DNA from: Streptomyces sp. 6-11-2
GTDB taxonomy: Bacteria; Actinomycetota; Actinomycetes; Streptomycetales; Streptomycetaceae
Length of the DNA stretch: 64,000 bases
Reading direction: 5' to 3'
Assembly (NCBI RefSeq): GCF_006540305.1
Contig: NZ_BJOR01000001.1
Location: 3,720,001-3,784,000, forward strand
Part shown: in pieces, positions 18,269-27,834 of the stretch
Numbering within the stretch: position 1 is the stretch's first letter
Layout of the letters: the number at the start of each line of letters is the position of its first letter
Translations under genes and position numbers: made by a program
The notes under the pieces: model-generated
Databases searched by the model: none
Told to the model about the DNA's origin: nothing
What the model saw: the letters and a program-made list of their open reading frames with translations, nothing else

Positions 18269-19267
18269 CTACAGGAACGCCAGTCTGATCAGCCAGAAGG
18301 CGCAGGCGGCCACGATCGCCGCGGCCGGCATGGTGATGAACCAGCCCAGGACGATGTTCTTCGCCACGCCCCAGCGGACGGCGTTGACCCGCTTCGTCGC
18401 GCCCACACCCATGATCGCCGAGGTGATGACGTGGGTCGTGGAGATCGGCGCCTTGAAGAGGTACGCCGTGGCGAACATGATCGACGCGCCGGTCGTCTCG
18501 GCGGCGAAGCCCTGCGGCGGGTCCAGTTCGATGATCTTGCGGCCCAGGGTGCGCATGATGCGCCAGCCGCCCGCGTAGGTGCCCAGCGACAGCATGAGAG
18601 CGGAGACCAGCTTCACCCACACCGGGATCGGGTCGCCGTACGTCTCGACGCCGCCGATGACCAGCGCCATCACCACGACACCCATGGTCTTCTGGGCGTC
18701 CTGCAGACCGTGCCCGAGGGCCATGCCGGCCGCCGACACCGTCTGCGCTATGCGGAAGCCGCGCTTGGCCTTGTGCGGGTTGGTGCGGCGGAAGATCCAC
18801 ATGATCGCCGTCATGACCAGGTAGCCGACGATCAGGCCGATCACCGGCGACAGGAACATCGGAGTGACGATCTTGTCGAGCACCCCGGACCAGTACACCG
18901 TCGTACCGCCCGCGAGGGCCGCGCCCACCATGCCGCCGAACAGGGCGTGCGAGGAGGACGAAGGAAGGCCGAAGTACCAGGTGACCAGGTTCCAGACGAT
19001 GGCCCCGAGCAGGGCCGAGAAGAGGATGCCCATCCCCTTGCCGCCGGTGGGCGTCTGGATCAGGCCCTCGCTGACGGTCTTGGCGACCCCGCTGCCGAGG
19101 AAGGCGCCGGCGAGGTTCATCACCGCGGCCATCGCCAGCGCGGCGCGCGGGGTGAGCGCCCGGGTCGACACGGAGGTCGCGATGGCGTTGGCGGAGTCGT
19201 GGAAGCCGTTGGTGTAGGCGAAGCCGAGTGCGACCAGAATGGTCAGGATCAGAGCGAAGGTGTCCAT
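18269..19267 (-). CDS. pit: PiT family low-affinity inorganic phosphate transporter
   Basis: The 332-residue protein of about ten membrane helices carries the duplicated PiT signature: GFAYTNGFHDSANAIATSVSTRAL at the start (residues about 15-38) and a later related segment around GFAAETTGASIMFATAYL. It imports phosphate-metal complexes driven by protons. Its gene lies 7 bases after the DUF47 gene, the standard two-gene arrangement. Together with the pst operon this gives high- and low-affinity uptake in one locus. Confidence 0.95.
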   Translation of the reverse strand: MDTFALILTILVALGFAYTNGFHDSANAIATSVSTRALTPRAALAMAAVMNLAGAFLGSGVAKTVSEGLIQTPTGGKGMGILFSALLGAIVWNLVTWYFGLPSSSSHALFGGMVGAALAGGTTVYWSGVLDKIVTPMFLSPVIGLIVGYLVMTAIMWIFRRTNPHKAKRGFRIAQTVSAAGMALGHGLQDAQKTMGVVVMALVIGGVETYGDPIPVWVKLVSALMLSLGTYAGGWRIMRTLGRKIIELDPPQGFAAETTGASIMFATAYLFKAPISTTHVITSAIMGVGATKRVNAVRWGVAKNIVLGWFITMPAAAIVAACAFWLIRLAFL

Positions 19268-19274
19268 GGACGCC

Positions 19275-19895
19275 TCAGGACTCCTTGACCGCGATGGTCT
19301 CCACCGTGTTCGCCACGTGCTCGAAGGCGTCCGCGGCTTCCTCCAGCACGTCCACGATCTGCTTGAGCTTCAGCACCTCGATCGCGTCGTACTTGCCGTT
19401 GAACAGGTGGGCGAGCAGCTTGCGGTGGATCTGGTCCGCCTGGTTCTCCAGACGGTTCACCTCGATCCAGTACTCGGTGAGGTTGTCCATGGTCCGCAGA
19501 TGCGGCATGGCCTCCGCCGTCAGCTCCGCCGCCCTGGCCAGAACCTCGATCTGCTGCTCGACGCCCTTGGGCAGTTCCTCGACGTTGTAGAGGACGACCA
19601 GGTCGACGGCCTCCTCCATGAAGTCCATGATGTCGTCGAGGGACGACGCGAGGGAGTAGATGTCCTCGCGGTCGAAGGGCGTGATGAACGAGGAGTTCAG
19701 CTGGTGGAAGATCGCATGCGTGGCGTCGTCACCTGCGTGTTCCGCGGCCCGCATACGCTCTGCGATCTCGGCCCGGGCGGAAGCGTCCGCCCCGAGCAGT
19801 TCCATCAGGAGTTTCGAGCCCGTGACGATGTTGTCCGCGGACGCGGCGAACATGTCGTAGAAGCTCGTCTCCCTGGGGGTCAGACGAAAGCGCAC
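19275..19895 (-). CDS. DUF47 family PhoU-like accessory protein of the Pit transporter
   Basis: The 206-residue, mainly helical protein matches the DUF47/PhoU-like family: FYDMFAASADNIV near the start, the central ITPFDREDIYSLASSLDDIMDFMEE and ENQADQIHRKLLAHLF later, each with acidic metal-cluster residues as in PhoU. Members are co-transcribed with and modulate Pit transporters. It is the first gene of a two-gene unit with pit (7-base gap). The upstream region is shared with divergent csoR. Confidence 0.93.
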   Translation of the reverse strand: MRFRLTPRETSFYDMFAASADNIVTGSKLLMELLGADASARAEIAERMRAAEHAGDDATHAIFHQLNSSFITPFDREDIYSLASSLDDIMDFMEEAVDLVVLYNVEELPKGVEQQIEVLARAAELTAEAMPHLRTMDNLTEYWIEVNRLENQADQIHRKLLAHLFNGKYDAIEVLKLKQIVDVLEEAADAFEHVANTVETIAVKES

Positions 19896-20051
19896 GTGGG
19901 GTCCTCGGGGTGCTTCGGTTCGGGTCAGGGTGATGTTAAGCGCATCATCCGGCCACGGCTAAGGGGCCGTCCCCCAGTGTCGCCCATGAGCCCCCGTGCT
20001 CGGCACGGGGGCATGCCAAGGCTGCTGCCGCCCGGCAGAATTCGTTACGAT

Positions 20052-20068
20052 ATACCCGCCAGGGGTAT
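20052..20068. promoter_or_regulatory. Candidate CsoR operator
   Basis: The inverted repeat ATACCC-N5-GGGTAT lies 43 bases before the csoR start. G-tract palindromes with flanking TA match known CsoR-family operators, so autoregulation by copper is plausible. It also lies in the shared divergent region with the DUF47-pit unit. Confidence 0.72.
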
Positions 20069-20110
20069 GTCTCCTCGGTGTGTACCGAGAATTCCGAGAG
20101 CGAGGACGCG

Positions 20111-20464
20111 ATGACGACCACCGAGGCCGGCGCGACGGCGACCTCCGAGAACGTGAGCGGAATCACCGGACACGAGCCCGTCACGCACGGTTACCACAAG
20201 CAGAAGGACGAGCACCTCAAGCGGCTCCGCCGGATCGAGGGCCAGATCCGCGGGCTCCAGCGGATGGTCGACGAGGACGTCTACTGCATCGACATACTCA
20301 CCCAGGTGTCCGCCTCCACGAAGGCTCTCCAGTCCTTCGCCCTGCAACTGCTGGAGGAGCACCTGCGGCACTGCGTCGCCGACGCGGCCCTCAAGGGCGG
20401 GGCGGAGATCGACGCGAAGGTGGAGGAGGCCACGAAGGCGATCGGGCGGCTGCTGCGCACCTGA
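20111..20464 (+). CDS. csoR: Copper-sensing transcriptional repressor CsoR
   Basis: The 117-residue protein has an unstructured N-terminal tail of about 30 residues, then the CsoR helical core: HLKRLRRIEGQIRGLQRMV, Cys in DVYCIDIL, and HLRHCV, giving the Cu(I)-binding Cys-His-Cys set. It binds DNA as a tetramer and releases it on copper binding. ATG 20111 has GAGG 5 bases upstream; an earlier in-frame GTG at 20078 lacks one and abuts the operator. A palindromic site lies just upstream. No copper ATPase or CopZ gene is next to it. Confidence 0.95.
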   Translation: MTTTEAGATATSENVSGITGHEPVTHGYHKQKDEHLKRLRRIEGQIRGLQRMVDEDVYCIDILTQVSASTKALQSFALQLLEEHLRHCVADAALKGGAEIDAKVEEATKAIGRLLRT

Positions 20465-20467
20465 GGC

Positions 20468-20710
20468 TCACCGGTCCGGGCGGCTGCCGGGGTGCGTGGG
20501 GCTCACCGGTCCGGGCGGCTGCCGGCAGGCCCCCGGCGTCTTCCGGCCCGTGCCGGCCTCGCGCTCCTCGGCCACCCGCAGCACCTCGTCGATGCTCTCC
20601 AGGCTGAGCCGCTCCTCGGCCGCCGAGGCCGCGATGATCAACTCGCCGCACAGCTCTATCTCGGCGAGGGCCACGTGGTCCTGGACTGCCGTACCGCCGA
20701 GCGGAGCCAC
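20468..20710 (-). CDS. Small conserved hypothetical protein
   Basis: The 80-residue product has a compact amphipathic core, GGTAVQDHVALAEIELCGELIIAASAAEERLSLESIDEVL (split here only as one region, residues about 4-43), which resembles a small family common beside regulatory genes in Streptomyces. The C-terminal 30 residues are low complexity and Pro/Gly-rich. GTG 20710 is favoured because GAGG lies 7 bases upstream; GTG 20719 and ATG 20782 are alternatives. TACCCT at 20753-20758 on this strand is a possible -10 box. It is convergent with csoR, stops nearly touching. Function unknown. Confidence 0.6.
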   Translation of the reverse strand: MAPLGGTAVQDHVALAEIELCGELIIAASAAEERLSLESIDEVLRVAEEREAGTGRKTPGACRQPPGPVSPTHPGSRPDR

Positions 20711-20838
20711 GCGCGTCACCTCTTCCCTGCCGTCTGCCGCTGCCGACTTCCTAGGGTAGGGAGCGGCCTGCGCGCGGCGCATGGCACCAAAGGGCTAGTT
20801 CGCCGGTCATTTCTCGGCCCATTCGGGTCCGTCCCGGC

Positions 20839-21720
20839 TCACTCCTCGGCGATTCGCCCGGTGTAGATGTCCTGCGGCCGCGGCAGCGTCACGGTCACCG
20901 GCGTCCCGAAGGCGTACAGCAGCGTCGTGGAGAAGACGGCGACGGTGCGTCCCAGCTGCCCGTTGACGAAGGCGAAGCTCTGCCGGAGCTTGCGGATGCG
21001 GCCGTGGTCGTCGAGGTAGACGTCGAACGGGACCGAGCTCGTGGCGAACCCTTTCGCCGCCGCGTTCAGCGCCTCCTCGTCGGCTGCGGTGGCGCTCTTC
21101 GCCGCCAGGGCGAGATCGGCGGTGCCCCGGTAGTGCCGGACCGGGACTCCCGCGACCTCGGTCCTCTCCACGTACGTGGCCGTGCGCGTGCCGCGCAGCA
21201 CCTCGGCGGCGGCGAACGGGTCGGTGGCGCCGCCGGTGACCAGGTTGCCGTCGACGAGCGTGGCCGTGTCCACCCGCACCCACTTGTCGGCCGGCACGCC
21301 CGCTCCCCGGTTCTTCATGAACAGGGCACCCGGTGCGAGGAGCTCGGTGATCGGCACGTGCTCGGCGGCCCCGGCCGGGTCCTGCGGCAGGACCAGCGTC
21401 AGCCGCCCGCGCTGCCCGCGGAAGTCGTAGCCGCCCTCGCCGCGGATCGTCACACGGGTCCCGCCGGTGGCCATCTCCATCGACGTACGGGCCTGCGCGC
21501 TGCCCGCCTCCAGCAGCACGTCCGGCGCCTGGCGCAGGGTCTGCACCGGATCGGTCGCGGCGCGCGCGTCCTCGGCGGCCGCGCCGCCGCCGGAGCATCC
21601 GGTGACGCACGCGCCGGCCAGGACGGCTGCCGCGAGCACCGCGCCGCCCCTCCCGGCCCGCGCGCCCGGCCCCACCCGAGCACGAGCAGGAGGGACACCC
21701 AGCCGCCGCCGCACCGCCAT
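20839..21720 (-). CDS. LppX/LprG-type lipoprotein (LolA-like fold)
   Basis: The 293-residue precursor has an Arg-rich start, hydrophobic signal and lipobox VTGCSG (Cys about 42). The mature part shows the LppX/LprAFG pattern of repeated beta strands: TSMEMATGGTRVTIRGEGGYDF, KWVRVDTATL and VPFDVYLDDHGRIRKLRQSF. Relatives carry lipids in a hydrophobic cavity between membrane and envelope. It is a single gene. Cargo is not predictable. Confidence 0.88.
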   Translation of the reverse strand: MAVRRRLGVPPARARVGPGARAGRGGAVLAAAVLAGACVTGCSGGGAAAEDARAATDPVQTLRQAPDVLLEAGSAQARTSMEMATGGTRVTIRGEGGYDFRGQRGRLTLVLPQDPAGAAEHVPITELLAPGALFMKNRGAGVPADKWVRVDTATLVDGNLVTGGATDPFAAAEVLRGTRTATYVERTEVAGVPVRHYRGTADLALAAKSATAADEEALNAAAKGFATSSVPFDVYLDDHGRIRKLRQSFAFVNGQLGRTVAVFSTTLLYAFGTPVTVTLPRPQDIYTGRIAEE

Positions 21721-21862
21721 CGCCCTGCCTACCCCCAGCTGTTACGTCCGTCACGGGCCCTGTCGTCCGGTCAACGACGAGTGGGTGGCCCCCGTCACGC
21801 ACGCACCCGATCCACAGGAGCCGGTAACGCCCCGTTCACCTGACGTGGGTACGTTTGTCGAC

Positions 21863-22054
21863 GTGGTGCAGCATGAGGGCCTGAGCCCCGCCCAGGAGGA
21901 CCGTAGGAGCAGGGACGCCGTGGGACACCGTGCGACGACCGTCGAACAGGGCCGTTTCTGCCTGGCCCGCTGCACCTGCGGCTGGCGCGGGCCGGCCCGC
22001 CGGGCCCGCAGCCTGGCCCGCACGGACGCGCTGGGGCACGAGGGCGGCGCCTGA
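21863..22054 (+). CDS. Small Cys/Arg-rich conserved protein
   Basis: The predicted 63-residue product ends with CLARCTCGWRGPARRARSLART, a Cys-x3-Cys-x-Cys/Arg-rich element that looks like a small zinc- or nucleic-acid-binding module. GTG 21863 has TACGTT at 21850-21855, 7 bases upstream, so it could be leaderless; GTG 21845 is an alternative. I believe related small proteins occur in other Streptomyces but cannot check. It is convergent with the NUDIX gene (14-base gap). Confidence 0.6.
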   Translation: MVQHEGLSPAQEDRRSRDAVGHRATTVEQGRFCLARCTCGWRGPARRARSLARTDALGHEGGA

Positions 22055-22068
22055 CCGCAGCGGCGCGC

Positions 22069-22497
22069 TCAGCCCCGGCGCAGGGCCGCCGCCAGTTCGT
22101 CCGCCAGCTCGCGGTCGCGGAACTGGGTCAGCCGGTTCCGGGCTTCGGCCGGGGACAGCCACCGGACGCGGTCCACCTCCTTGTTGGGGGTGAAGCGTCC
22201 CGCGATGGCCTCGGCGGCCCAGTAGCGGACCTGTTTGGGCCGGCCGCCCGCCATGTAGGTCACGGTGCTCAGCTCGACGCCGGCGACGGCGACGAAGCCC
22301 GTCTCCTCCGCCACCTCGCGCAGGGCGCCCGCCAGCGGGTCCTCACCGCGCTTGAGCTTGCCCTTGGGGTGGGACCAGTCGTCGTACTTCGGCCGGTGGA
22401 CCAGGCACAGCCGGAGCGTGCCGTCCAGCGGCGAGCGGCGCCACAGCACGCAGCCGGCCGCCAGGACGGGTGTGTCGTTCGGGTCGAGATCGGTCAC
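22069..22497 (-). CDS. NUDIX hydrolase
   Basis: The 142-residue product contains a full NUDIX box, G-x5-E-x7-REVAEETGF, at about residues 46-68 (beginning GKLKRGEDP). It resembles the N-terminal domain of mycobacterial MutT1, which acts on 8-oxo-dGTP or diadenosine polyphosphates, but lacks the histidine phosphatase half. The GTG start lies 18 bases after the CHAD stop. It is probably co-transcribed with ppk and the CHAD gene, so a role in phosphate or polyphosphate-linked nucleotide turnover is plausible. Confidence 0.92.
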   Translation of the reverse strand: MTDLDPNDTPVLAAGCVLWRRSPLDGTLRLCLVHRPKYDDWSHPKGKLKRGEDPLAGALREVAEETGFVAVAGVELSTVTYMAGGRPKQVRYWAAEAIAGRFTPNKEVDRVRWLSPAEARNRLTQFRDRELADELAAALRRG

Positions 22498-22515
22498 CGG
22501 TGTTCACCCGTCCTG

Positions 22516-23592
22516 TCAGCCGGCGCCGACGGCCTGCTTCTGCCACGACTGCTGGAAGGCGAACCTGGCCGCCTCCACCTCGTGCCGCTGGTCCGCGTGC
22601 AGCACGCCGAGCGCGTACGCCGTCGCCGGGGCGATGCGCGGGGTGCGGGCCGCCGAGGCCGCGGCGGCCGCCGCCTCCGAGGCGTCGCGGTGCCGGTCGA
22701 GGGCCTGGCCGGCCGCCAGCAGACGCACGATCACGGGCGAGTCGGCTCCGTCGAGGACCTCGCGGGCGTACCGGTGCAGGCGCAGCAGCAGGCGGACCTG
22801 GTGCCAGGGGGCGTCCTGCGGGTGCGGGGACGGGTCCGGGGACAGGCCGTGGACCAGGGCCTCCGCGTTGTACGGGCTGCCGGCGGTGACGAGCGGGAGG
22901 GCGGCGACGGCGTCCGTCAGGCGCTCCCGGGCGGCGGCGGCCAGCGGGGTCAGGTCCGCGGTGGCGGCGGCGGGGGTGAGGGGGACGTCGCTGGCGAGCA
23001 CGGCCACCTTGTCCGCGACGGCGTGGAAGCGCGCGGAGCCCAGTGCCTGGAGGGCGGTCGAGTGCGCCCGGGTCCGGGCCAGGGTGAGCTGGCGTTCCAG
23101 CAGGGCGCCCGCTTTGGCCGCGCCCACGGTGAGGTTGCCGCGGTCCACGGCGCGGCCGCCCGGGACCTCCTCGGTCGGCTGGGCCGGCAGGACCGCTGTT
23201 CCGGAGAGCCGGTGCAGGGCCAGCAGCAGCCGTTCCAGGCAGGCCTGGCAGGCGTGTTCGCGGGCCAGGGTGCCGGACAGCCACGCCAGTTCCGGGCACA
23301 GCTCCGCCGACCAGGCCTCCTCGAGCAGGGGGCGGAAGGTGTGCGCGCTGCCGCTGATGCGGCGGGCCGAGCGGCGCAGGGCGCGCGCGGCGTCGGCGGA
23401 CTCCTCCGTGCCGTGCCCCGAGCCGCCGGTCTCCCGGTGCAGGCGCAGCGCGCGGAGGAACTCCGTGGCCTGGGCCCGCAGATAGCGCGCGAGAGCATCG
23501 GCGGTGGGGGCACCGCCCTGCTCCAGCGCGGTCGGCAACTCGGGGGAACTCCCGGCCGTGGAGTCCGTCGGGTCAAGGTGTTGCTGTGCCAC
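22516..23592 (-). CDS. CHAD domain protein (polyphosphate-binding)
   Basis: The 358-residue, Ala/Leu/Arg/His-rich helical protein shows the conserved histidine alpha-helical pattern: [45 protein letters not shown], each with regularly spaced His and Arg on one face. CHAD domains bind polyphosphate. Its start overlaps the end of ppk by 20 bases, so it is translated from the ppk message, which strongly supports the polyphosphate link. No catalytic domain is fused. Confidence 0.9.
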   Translation of the reverse strand: MAQQHLDPTDSTAGSSPELPTALEQGGAPTADALARYLRAQATEFLRALRLHRETGGSGHGTEESADAARALRRSARRISGSAHTFRPLLEEAWSAELCPELAWLSGTLAREHACQACLERLLLALHRLSGTAVLPAQPTEEVPGGRAVDRGNLTVGAAKAGALLERQLTLARTRAHSTALQALGSARFHAVADKVAVLASDVPLTPAAATADLTPLAAAARERLTDAVAALPLVTAGSPYNAEALVHGLSPDPSPHPQDAPWHQVRLLLRLHRYAREVLDGADSPVIVRLLAAGQALDRHRDASEAAAAAASAARTPRIAPATAYALGVLHADQRHEVEAARFAFQQSWQKQAVGAG

Positions 23593-25861
23593 GCCGGCGC
23601 CTCCGGGCGTCTATGAGCATCTCCTGGATGTTGCGCAGGGGTTGGCCGTCCGAGTCGGTCGCGTGCCGGGTCCACTCGCCGTCCGGGCCGAGGTGCCAGG
23701 AGGAGGTGGTGTCGGACACGCCGGTCTCCAGCAGCCGGTTGAGGGCCGCCCGGTGGGCCGGGTCGGTGACCCGGACCAGGGCCTCGATACGGCGGTCGAG
23801 GTTGCGGTGCATCATGTCGGCGCTGCCGATCCACACCTCGGGCTCGCCGCCGTTGCCGAAGACGAAGACCCGGGAGTGTTCGAGGAAGCGGCCGAGGATC
23901 GAGCGGACGCGGATGTTCTCCGACAGGCCGGGCACGCCGGGGCGCAGGGCGCAGATGCCGCGCACCCACACGTCGACCGGCACACCGGCCTGGGAGGCGC
24001 GGTAGACCGCGTCCACGACCGCCTCGTCGACCATCGAGTTCACCTTGATGCGGATGGCGGCGGGGCGCCCGGCGCGGTGGTGCTGGATCTCCTTGTTGAT
24101 CCGGGCGATCAGCCCGTCGCGCAGGGACTTGGGGGCCACCAGCAGCCGGCGGTAGGTCTCGCGGCGGGAGTAGCCGGAGAGGCGGTTGAACAGGTCGGAG
24201 AGGTCCGCGCCGACCTGCGGGTCGGCGGTGAGCAGACCGAGGTCCTCGTAGAGGCGGGCCGTCTTCGGGTGGTAGTTGCCGGTGCCGACGTGGCTGTAGC
24301 GCCGCAGTGTGTCGTCGCCTTCCTGGCGCACCACCAGGGACAGCTTGCAGTGGGTCTTCAGGCCGACCAGTCCGTAGACGACGTGGCAGCCGGCCTCCTC
24401 CAGCTTGCGCGCCCACTTGATGTTGGCCTGCTCGTCGAAGCGGGCCTTGATCTCGACCAGGACGAGGACCTGCTTGCCCGACTCGGCGGCGTCGATGAGC
24501 GCGTCGACTATGGGGGAGTCGCCCGAGGTCCGGTACAGGGTCTGCTTGATCGCGAGGACGTCCGGGTCGGCGGCGGCCTGCTCCAGGAAGGCCTGGACCG
24601 AGGTCGAGAAGGAGTCGTAGGGGTGGTGCAGGAGCACGTCCCGGCTGCGCAGCGCCGCGAAGATGTCGGGGGCCGAGGCGGACTCCACCTCCGCCAGTTC
24701 CCGGTTGATTCCGGCCACGAACTTGGGGTACTTCAGCTCGGGCCGGTCGAGACCGTGGATGCGGAAGAGGCCGGTGAGGTCGAGGGGGCCGGGCAGCGGA
24801 TACACCTCGGCCTCGCTGATCTTCAGCTCCCGCACCAGCAGGTCGAGCACCTCGCGGTCGATGGACTCCTCGACCTCCAGGCGCACCGGCGGCCCGAAGC
24901 GGCGCCGCATGAGCTCCTTCTCCAGGGCCTGGAGCAGGTTCTCGGCGTCGTCCTCCTCGACCTCCAGGTCCTCGTTGCGGGTGAGCCGGAAGGCGTGGTG
25001 CTCCAGGATCTCCATGCCCGGGAACAGCTCCTCCAGGTGGGCCGCGATGACGTCCTCGAGGGGGACGTAGCGGCCCGGGGAGCTCTCCAGGAACCGGGAC
25101 AGCAGCGGCGGCACCTTGACCCGGGCGAAGTGGCGGTGACCGGTGACGGGGTTGCGTACGACCACGGCCAGGTTCAGGGACAGGCCGGAGATGTACGGGA
25201 AGGGGTGCGCGGGGTCGACCGCCAGCGGGGTCAGCACGGGGAAGATGCGGTGCCGGAAGAGCGTGAACAGGCGGGCCTGCTCCTTCTCCGTGAGCTCGCT
25301 CCAGCGGACCAGGTGAATGCCCTCCTCCGCGAGTGCGGGGGCGACGTCCTCGTGGTAGCAGGCGGCGTGCCGGGCCATGAGCTCGCGCGAGCGGGCCCAG
25401 ATCATCTCCAGCACCTCGCGCGGCTGCAGCCCGGAGGCGGACTGGGTGGCGACGCCGGTGGCGATACGGCGTTTCAGGCCGGCGACCCGGACCATGAAGA
25501 ACTCGTCCAGGTTGCTGGCGAAGATCGCGAGGAAGTTCGCGCGCTCCAGCAGAGGTGTGTTGGGGTCCTCGGCGAGTTCGAGGACGCGCTCGTTGAAGGC
25601 GAGCCAGCTGCGCTCCCGGTCAAGGAAACGGCCCTGCGGCAGCTGCTCCCCCTCGGCCGGTGCCTCCACGTACCCGTCGAGGTCGGCGTCGATGTCCGGT
25701 TCCAGGTCGGAGACCGTGGCCGCCACGGTGTGCGGGCGGTGCGCGGCGATGGAGCCCACGGAGGGCTGCGGGTTCTGTGCGGTGGCGGGGCCCGCGGGGC
25801 CTTCCACGAGGGTGGTGGGAGCCGACGGGGTCTGCGCTGCCTGGGTGTCTGGCTGGCTCAT
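23573..25861 (-). CDS. ppk1: Polyphosphate kinase 1
   Basis: The 762-residue enzyme has the PPK1 layout: N-terminal domain ([20 protein letters not shown], about residues 78-97), head domain, and two phospholipase-D-like catalytic domains. His504 in LKTHCKL aligns with the phospho-accepting His of E. coli PPK, and His524 in [10 protein letters not shown] with the second essential His. It makes polyphosphate reversibly from ATP. ATG 25861 ([10 protein letters not shown]) gives a variable N-terminal tail of about 75 residues; the open frame back to 26389 runs into low-complexity repeat DNA. It heads an operon with the CHAD and NUDIX genes. Confidence 0.97.
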   Translation of the reverse strand: MSQPDTQAAQTPSAPTTLVEGPAGPATAQNPQPSVGSIAAHRPHTVAATVSDLEPDIDADLDGYVEAPAEGEQLPQGRFLDRERSWLAFNERVLELAEDPNTPLLERANFLAIFASNLDEFFMVRVAGLKRRIATGVATQSASGLQPREVLEMIWARSRELMARHAACYHEDVAPALAEEGIHLVRWSELTEKEQARLFTLFRHRIFPVLTPLAVDPAHPFPYISGLSLNLAVVVRNPVTGHRHFARVKVPPLLSRFLESSPGRYVPLEDVIAAHLEELFPGMEILEHHAFRLTRNEDLEVEEDDAENLLQALEKELMRRRFGPPVRLEVEESIDREVLDLLVRELKISEAEVYPLPGPLDLTGLFRIHGLDRPELKYPKFVAGINRELAEVESASAPDIFAALRSRDVLLHHPYDSFSTSVQAFLEQAAADPDVLAIKQTLYRTSGDSPIVDALIDAAESGKQVLVLVEIKARFDEQANIKWARKLEEAGCHVVYGLVGLKTHCKLSLVVRQEGDDTLRRYSHVGTGNYHPKTARLYEDLGLLTADPQVGADLSDLFNRLSGYSRRETYRRLLVAPKSLRDGLIARINKEIQHHRAGRPAAIRIKVNSMVDEAVVDAVYRASQAGVPVDVWVRGICALRPGVPGLSENIRVRSILGRFLEHSRVFVFGNGGEPEVWIGSADMMHRNLDRRIEALVRVTDPAHRAALNRLLETGVSDTTSSWHLGPDGEWTRHATDSDGQPLRNIQEMLIDARRRRRGTATP

Positions 25862-26857
25862 GAACCTATTCTTCCGCGCCTGCGGCAGGACAGGCGCGTC
25901 GAAGGGCACGCGCGGGAGCGCGGCGGCGGTCCCCTCACGGGGCGGCTCGGGCTCTGGCGCGGCGGGCTTCACCGCCAGAGCGTCGCAAGACCGTCTGAAC
26001 CAACGGTTACGGACACATGACGTGCGGGACACCGTGGGGCGGCCCACCGGGAACGATACGAGCCTCCACCGGACTGTGGAACGCCGGAAACCGGCTCGGG
26101 ACCGGCGGGTGGCCGCGGCGGGCACGCGGGTGGTGCGACGGGCGCGCGACTGTTCGGCGGGGCGTGCAGGCGGCGGGTGCCGCGGTGTGTGCGGCGCGGT
26201 CACGTGGGAGCTGGGTGGCCGGCCGTTGGGAAGCGGGCGGCGGCCCCACGGACCGAGAGTATGCGGAGGGCGGCGGGCACGCGGGCGGGGGGTGGCCGGT
26301 CCGTGGGTGGCTGGGTGGAAGGCGCGCGGGTGGTGGTCTGCCGGTCCGTGGGTGGTTCGGGCCGACACGTGGGCGGTGGTGGCGTCCACGCGGGACCTGG
26401 GCGGACGGCTGGTGGGCGGGGGGCCGCCTCCGCGCCGGGAGTACGGATCCGGCGGGCGCGAGGGTGGCCGGTGCGCAGTCGCTCGGTGGCGGGGGTGGCA
26501 GGAGGGGGCCGGCCGGTTGGAGGCCGGTGGGTGGTGGGCCGCCCGCGGGTCGGGTGGGCGGACGCGGCGTGCGGTGGCCCGGGGGTGTCGGCCGGTCGCT
26601 GGGTGGCCGGTGCGCGGTCGCTCGGTGGCGGGGGTGGCAGGAGGGGGCCGCCCACAGGGCGGGAGGACGCACGCGGCAGGTGGGGCGGGCGCGCGGCCGG
26701 TCCGTGGGTGGCGGCGCGCTGTTGCTCGGTGGCGGGCGCGTGGACGGGGGAGCTGGGCCGCCCGCCGGCCGGGACGACGGGCGTGGTGGCCGCCCGGCCC
26801 GTGGGTGGTGAGCGGGTGTGGGGCGGCGGCCCGTCGGTGGCGGGCGCGCGGGGGCGG
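25862..26857. other. G-rich, repeat-filled intergenic region
   Basis: About 1 kb separates the ppk start from the mshD stop. From about 26100 to 26860 the plus strand is dominated by G and short words such as GGTGGC, GTGGGTGG and CCGGTCCGTGGGTGG (near 26298, 26340 and 26697). Open frames cross it in several phases, but their products are Arg/Gly/Trp or Pro-only low-complexity sequence with no ribosome binding sites. I see no gene. The ppk promoter should be at its left end. A near-perfect 50-base duplication is listed separately. Confidence 0.7.
26462..26650. repeat. 50-base direct repeat, two copies with one mismatch
   Basis: Bases 26462-26511 and 26601-26650 are identical except for one position (A at copy position 16 in the first, G in the second). 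Copies are 139 bases apart. Each begins GGGTGGCCGGTGCGC and ends GGAGGGGGCCG. They lie inside the G-rich intergenic region, suggesting growth of this region by local duplication. Confidence 0.9.
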
Positions 26858-27778
26858 TCAGGTTTCTGTGCGGTACATGAGGTCGGTTTCGTATGTGGTG
26901 AAGCCGAGGCGCTCGTAGACGGAGACCGCCGCCTTGTTGTCGGCGTCGACGTACAGCATCGCCGTCGGGAGGCCCTGTGCGGCCAGGTGGCGCAGGCCGA
27001 TCAGGGTGAGGGCCTTGCCGAGGCCACCGCCCTGGGCGCCGGGGCGGACGCCGAGGACGTACACCTCGCCGAGGCGTTCCTCCCGGTGCACCTTGGTCCA
27101 GTGGAAGCCGATCAGCCGGCCCTCGCGCTCGGCGAGGAAGAACCCCTGCGGGTCGAACCACGGCTGCGCCTCGCGGTCGTCGAGGTCGCGCTGGGTGAGG
27201 GAGCCCTGCTCGGGGTGGTGGGCGAACGCCTCCGCGTTCACCTCGAGCCATGCGGCGTCGTCCCGGCCGGGCACGAAGGGCCGTACCGTCACGCCCTCCG
27301 GCAGCGCCGGCTCGGGCAGGTCGAGGTCCTTCAACGGCCGCCGCATCTGCCGCAGTTCGCGGAACAGGGTGAGCCCGAGGACCTGAGCCAGATGCCGCGC
27401 GGCGGACTGCCCCCCGTGCGCCCACACCCGCAGTCGCTTGCCGGACGCGGCCAGCAGCGCGGCCCCGAGCGCCCGCCCGTGCCCGTGCCCGCGGTGCTCC
27501 GGATGGACGACCAGCTCGGCGGCGGGCGCCTCCACCGGATCGGTGTCCTCCAGCTGCGCGTAGCCGACGAGTTCGCCGTCGACGGCCAGCAGCAGATGGG
27601 ACACGCCCTCGCGGGCCCCGCCCCGCAGCTGGAGCCGGCCCTGCTCGGACACCGCCTGCCGTCCGTCGGCGCGGGCAGCCGCCGCCAGCAGCCCGAGCAC
27701 GGCTTCGGCCTGGTCCGGAGCGAGCTCGGCGAGGGTCTCCAGGGAGCGGGCGGTCGGTGCGGTGTCGTCGCTGGTCAT
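26858..27778 (-). CDS. mshD: Mycothiol synthase MshD
   Basis: The 306-residue protein has two GNAT domains, as in MshD. The first has ELVVHPEHRGHGHGRAL (about residues 88-104) and the second VYVLGVRPGAQGGGLGKALT plus YVDADNKAAVSVYERLGF. It acetylates Cys-GlcN-Ins with acetyl-CoA, the last step of mycothiol synthesis. ATG 27778 is 7 bases after a TACCCT box (27786-27791 on this strand), suggesting a leaderless message. mshA lies 33 kb away in this window. Confidence 0.95.
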   Translation of the reverse strand: MTSDDTAPTARSLETLAELAPDQAEAVLGLLAAAARADGRQAVSEQGRLQLRGGAREGVSHLLLAVDGELVGYAQLEDTDPVEAPAAELVVHPEHRGHGHGRALGAALLAASGKRLRVWAHGGQSAARHLAQVLGLTLFRELRQMRRPLKDLDLPEPALPEGVTVRPFVPGRDDAAWLEVNAEAFAHHPEQGSLTQRDLDDREAQPWFDPQGFFLAEREGRLIGFHWTKVHREERLGEVYVLGVRPGAQGGGLGKALTLIGLRHLAAQGLPTAMLYVDADNKAAVSVYERLGFTTYETDLMYRTET

Positions 27779-27834
27779 GGATATGAGGGTACGGGGTTCC
27801 CCCGCGGGGTGACCGGGCCTTCCGGCGCCCGGCC

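Noticed and set aside
23504..26020. 838-codon plus-strand frame opposite ppk
   Set aside because: It is the exact antisense of ppk, which has all catalytic motifs; the frame results from GC-rich codon bias.
25862..26389. N-terminal extension of polyphosphate kinase by 176 residues
   Set aside because: The extension lies in repeat-rich DNA, is His/Pro/Arg low complexity and precedes the normal variable PPK head; ATG 25861 gives a family-typical length.
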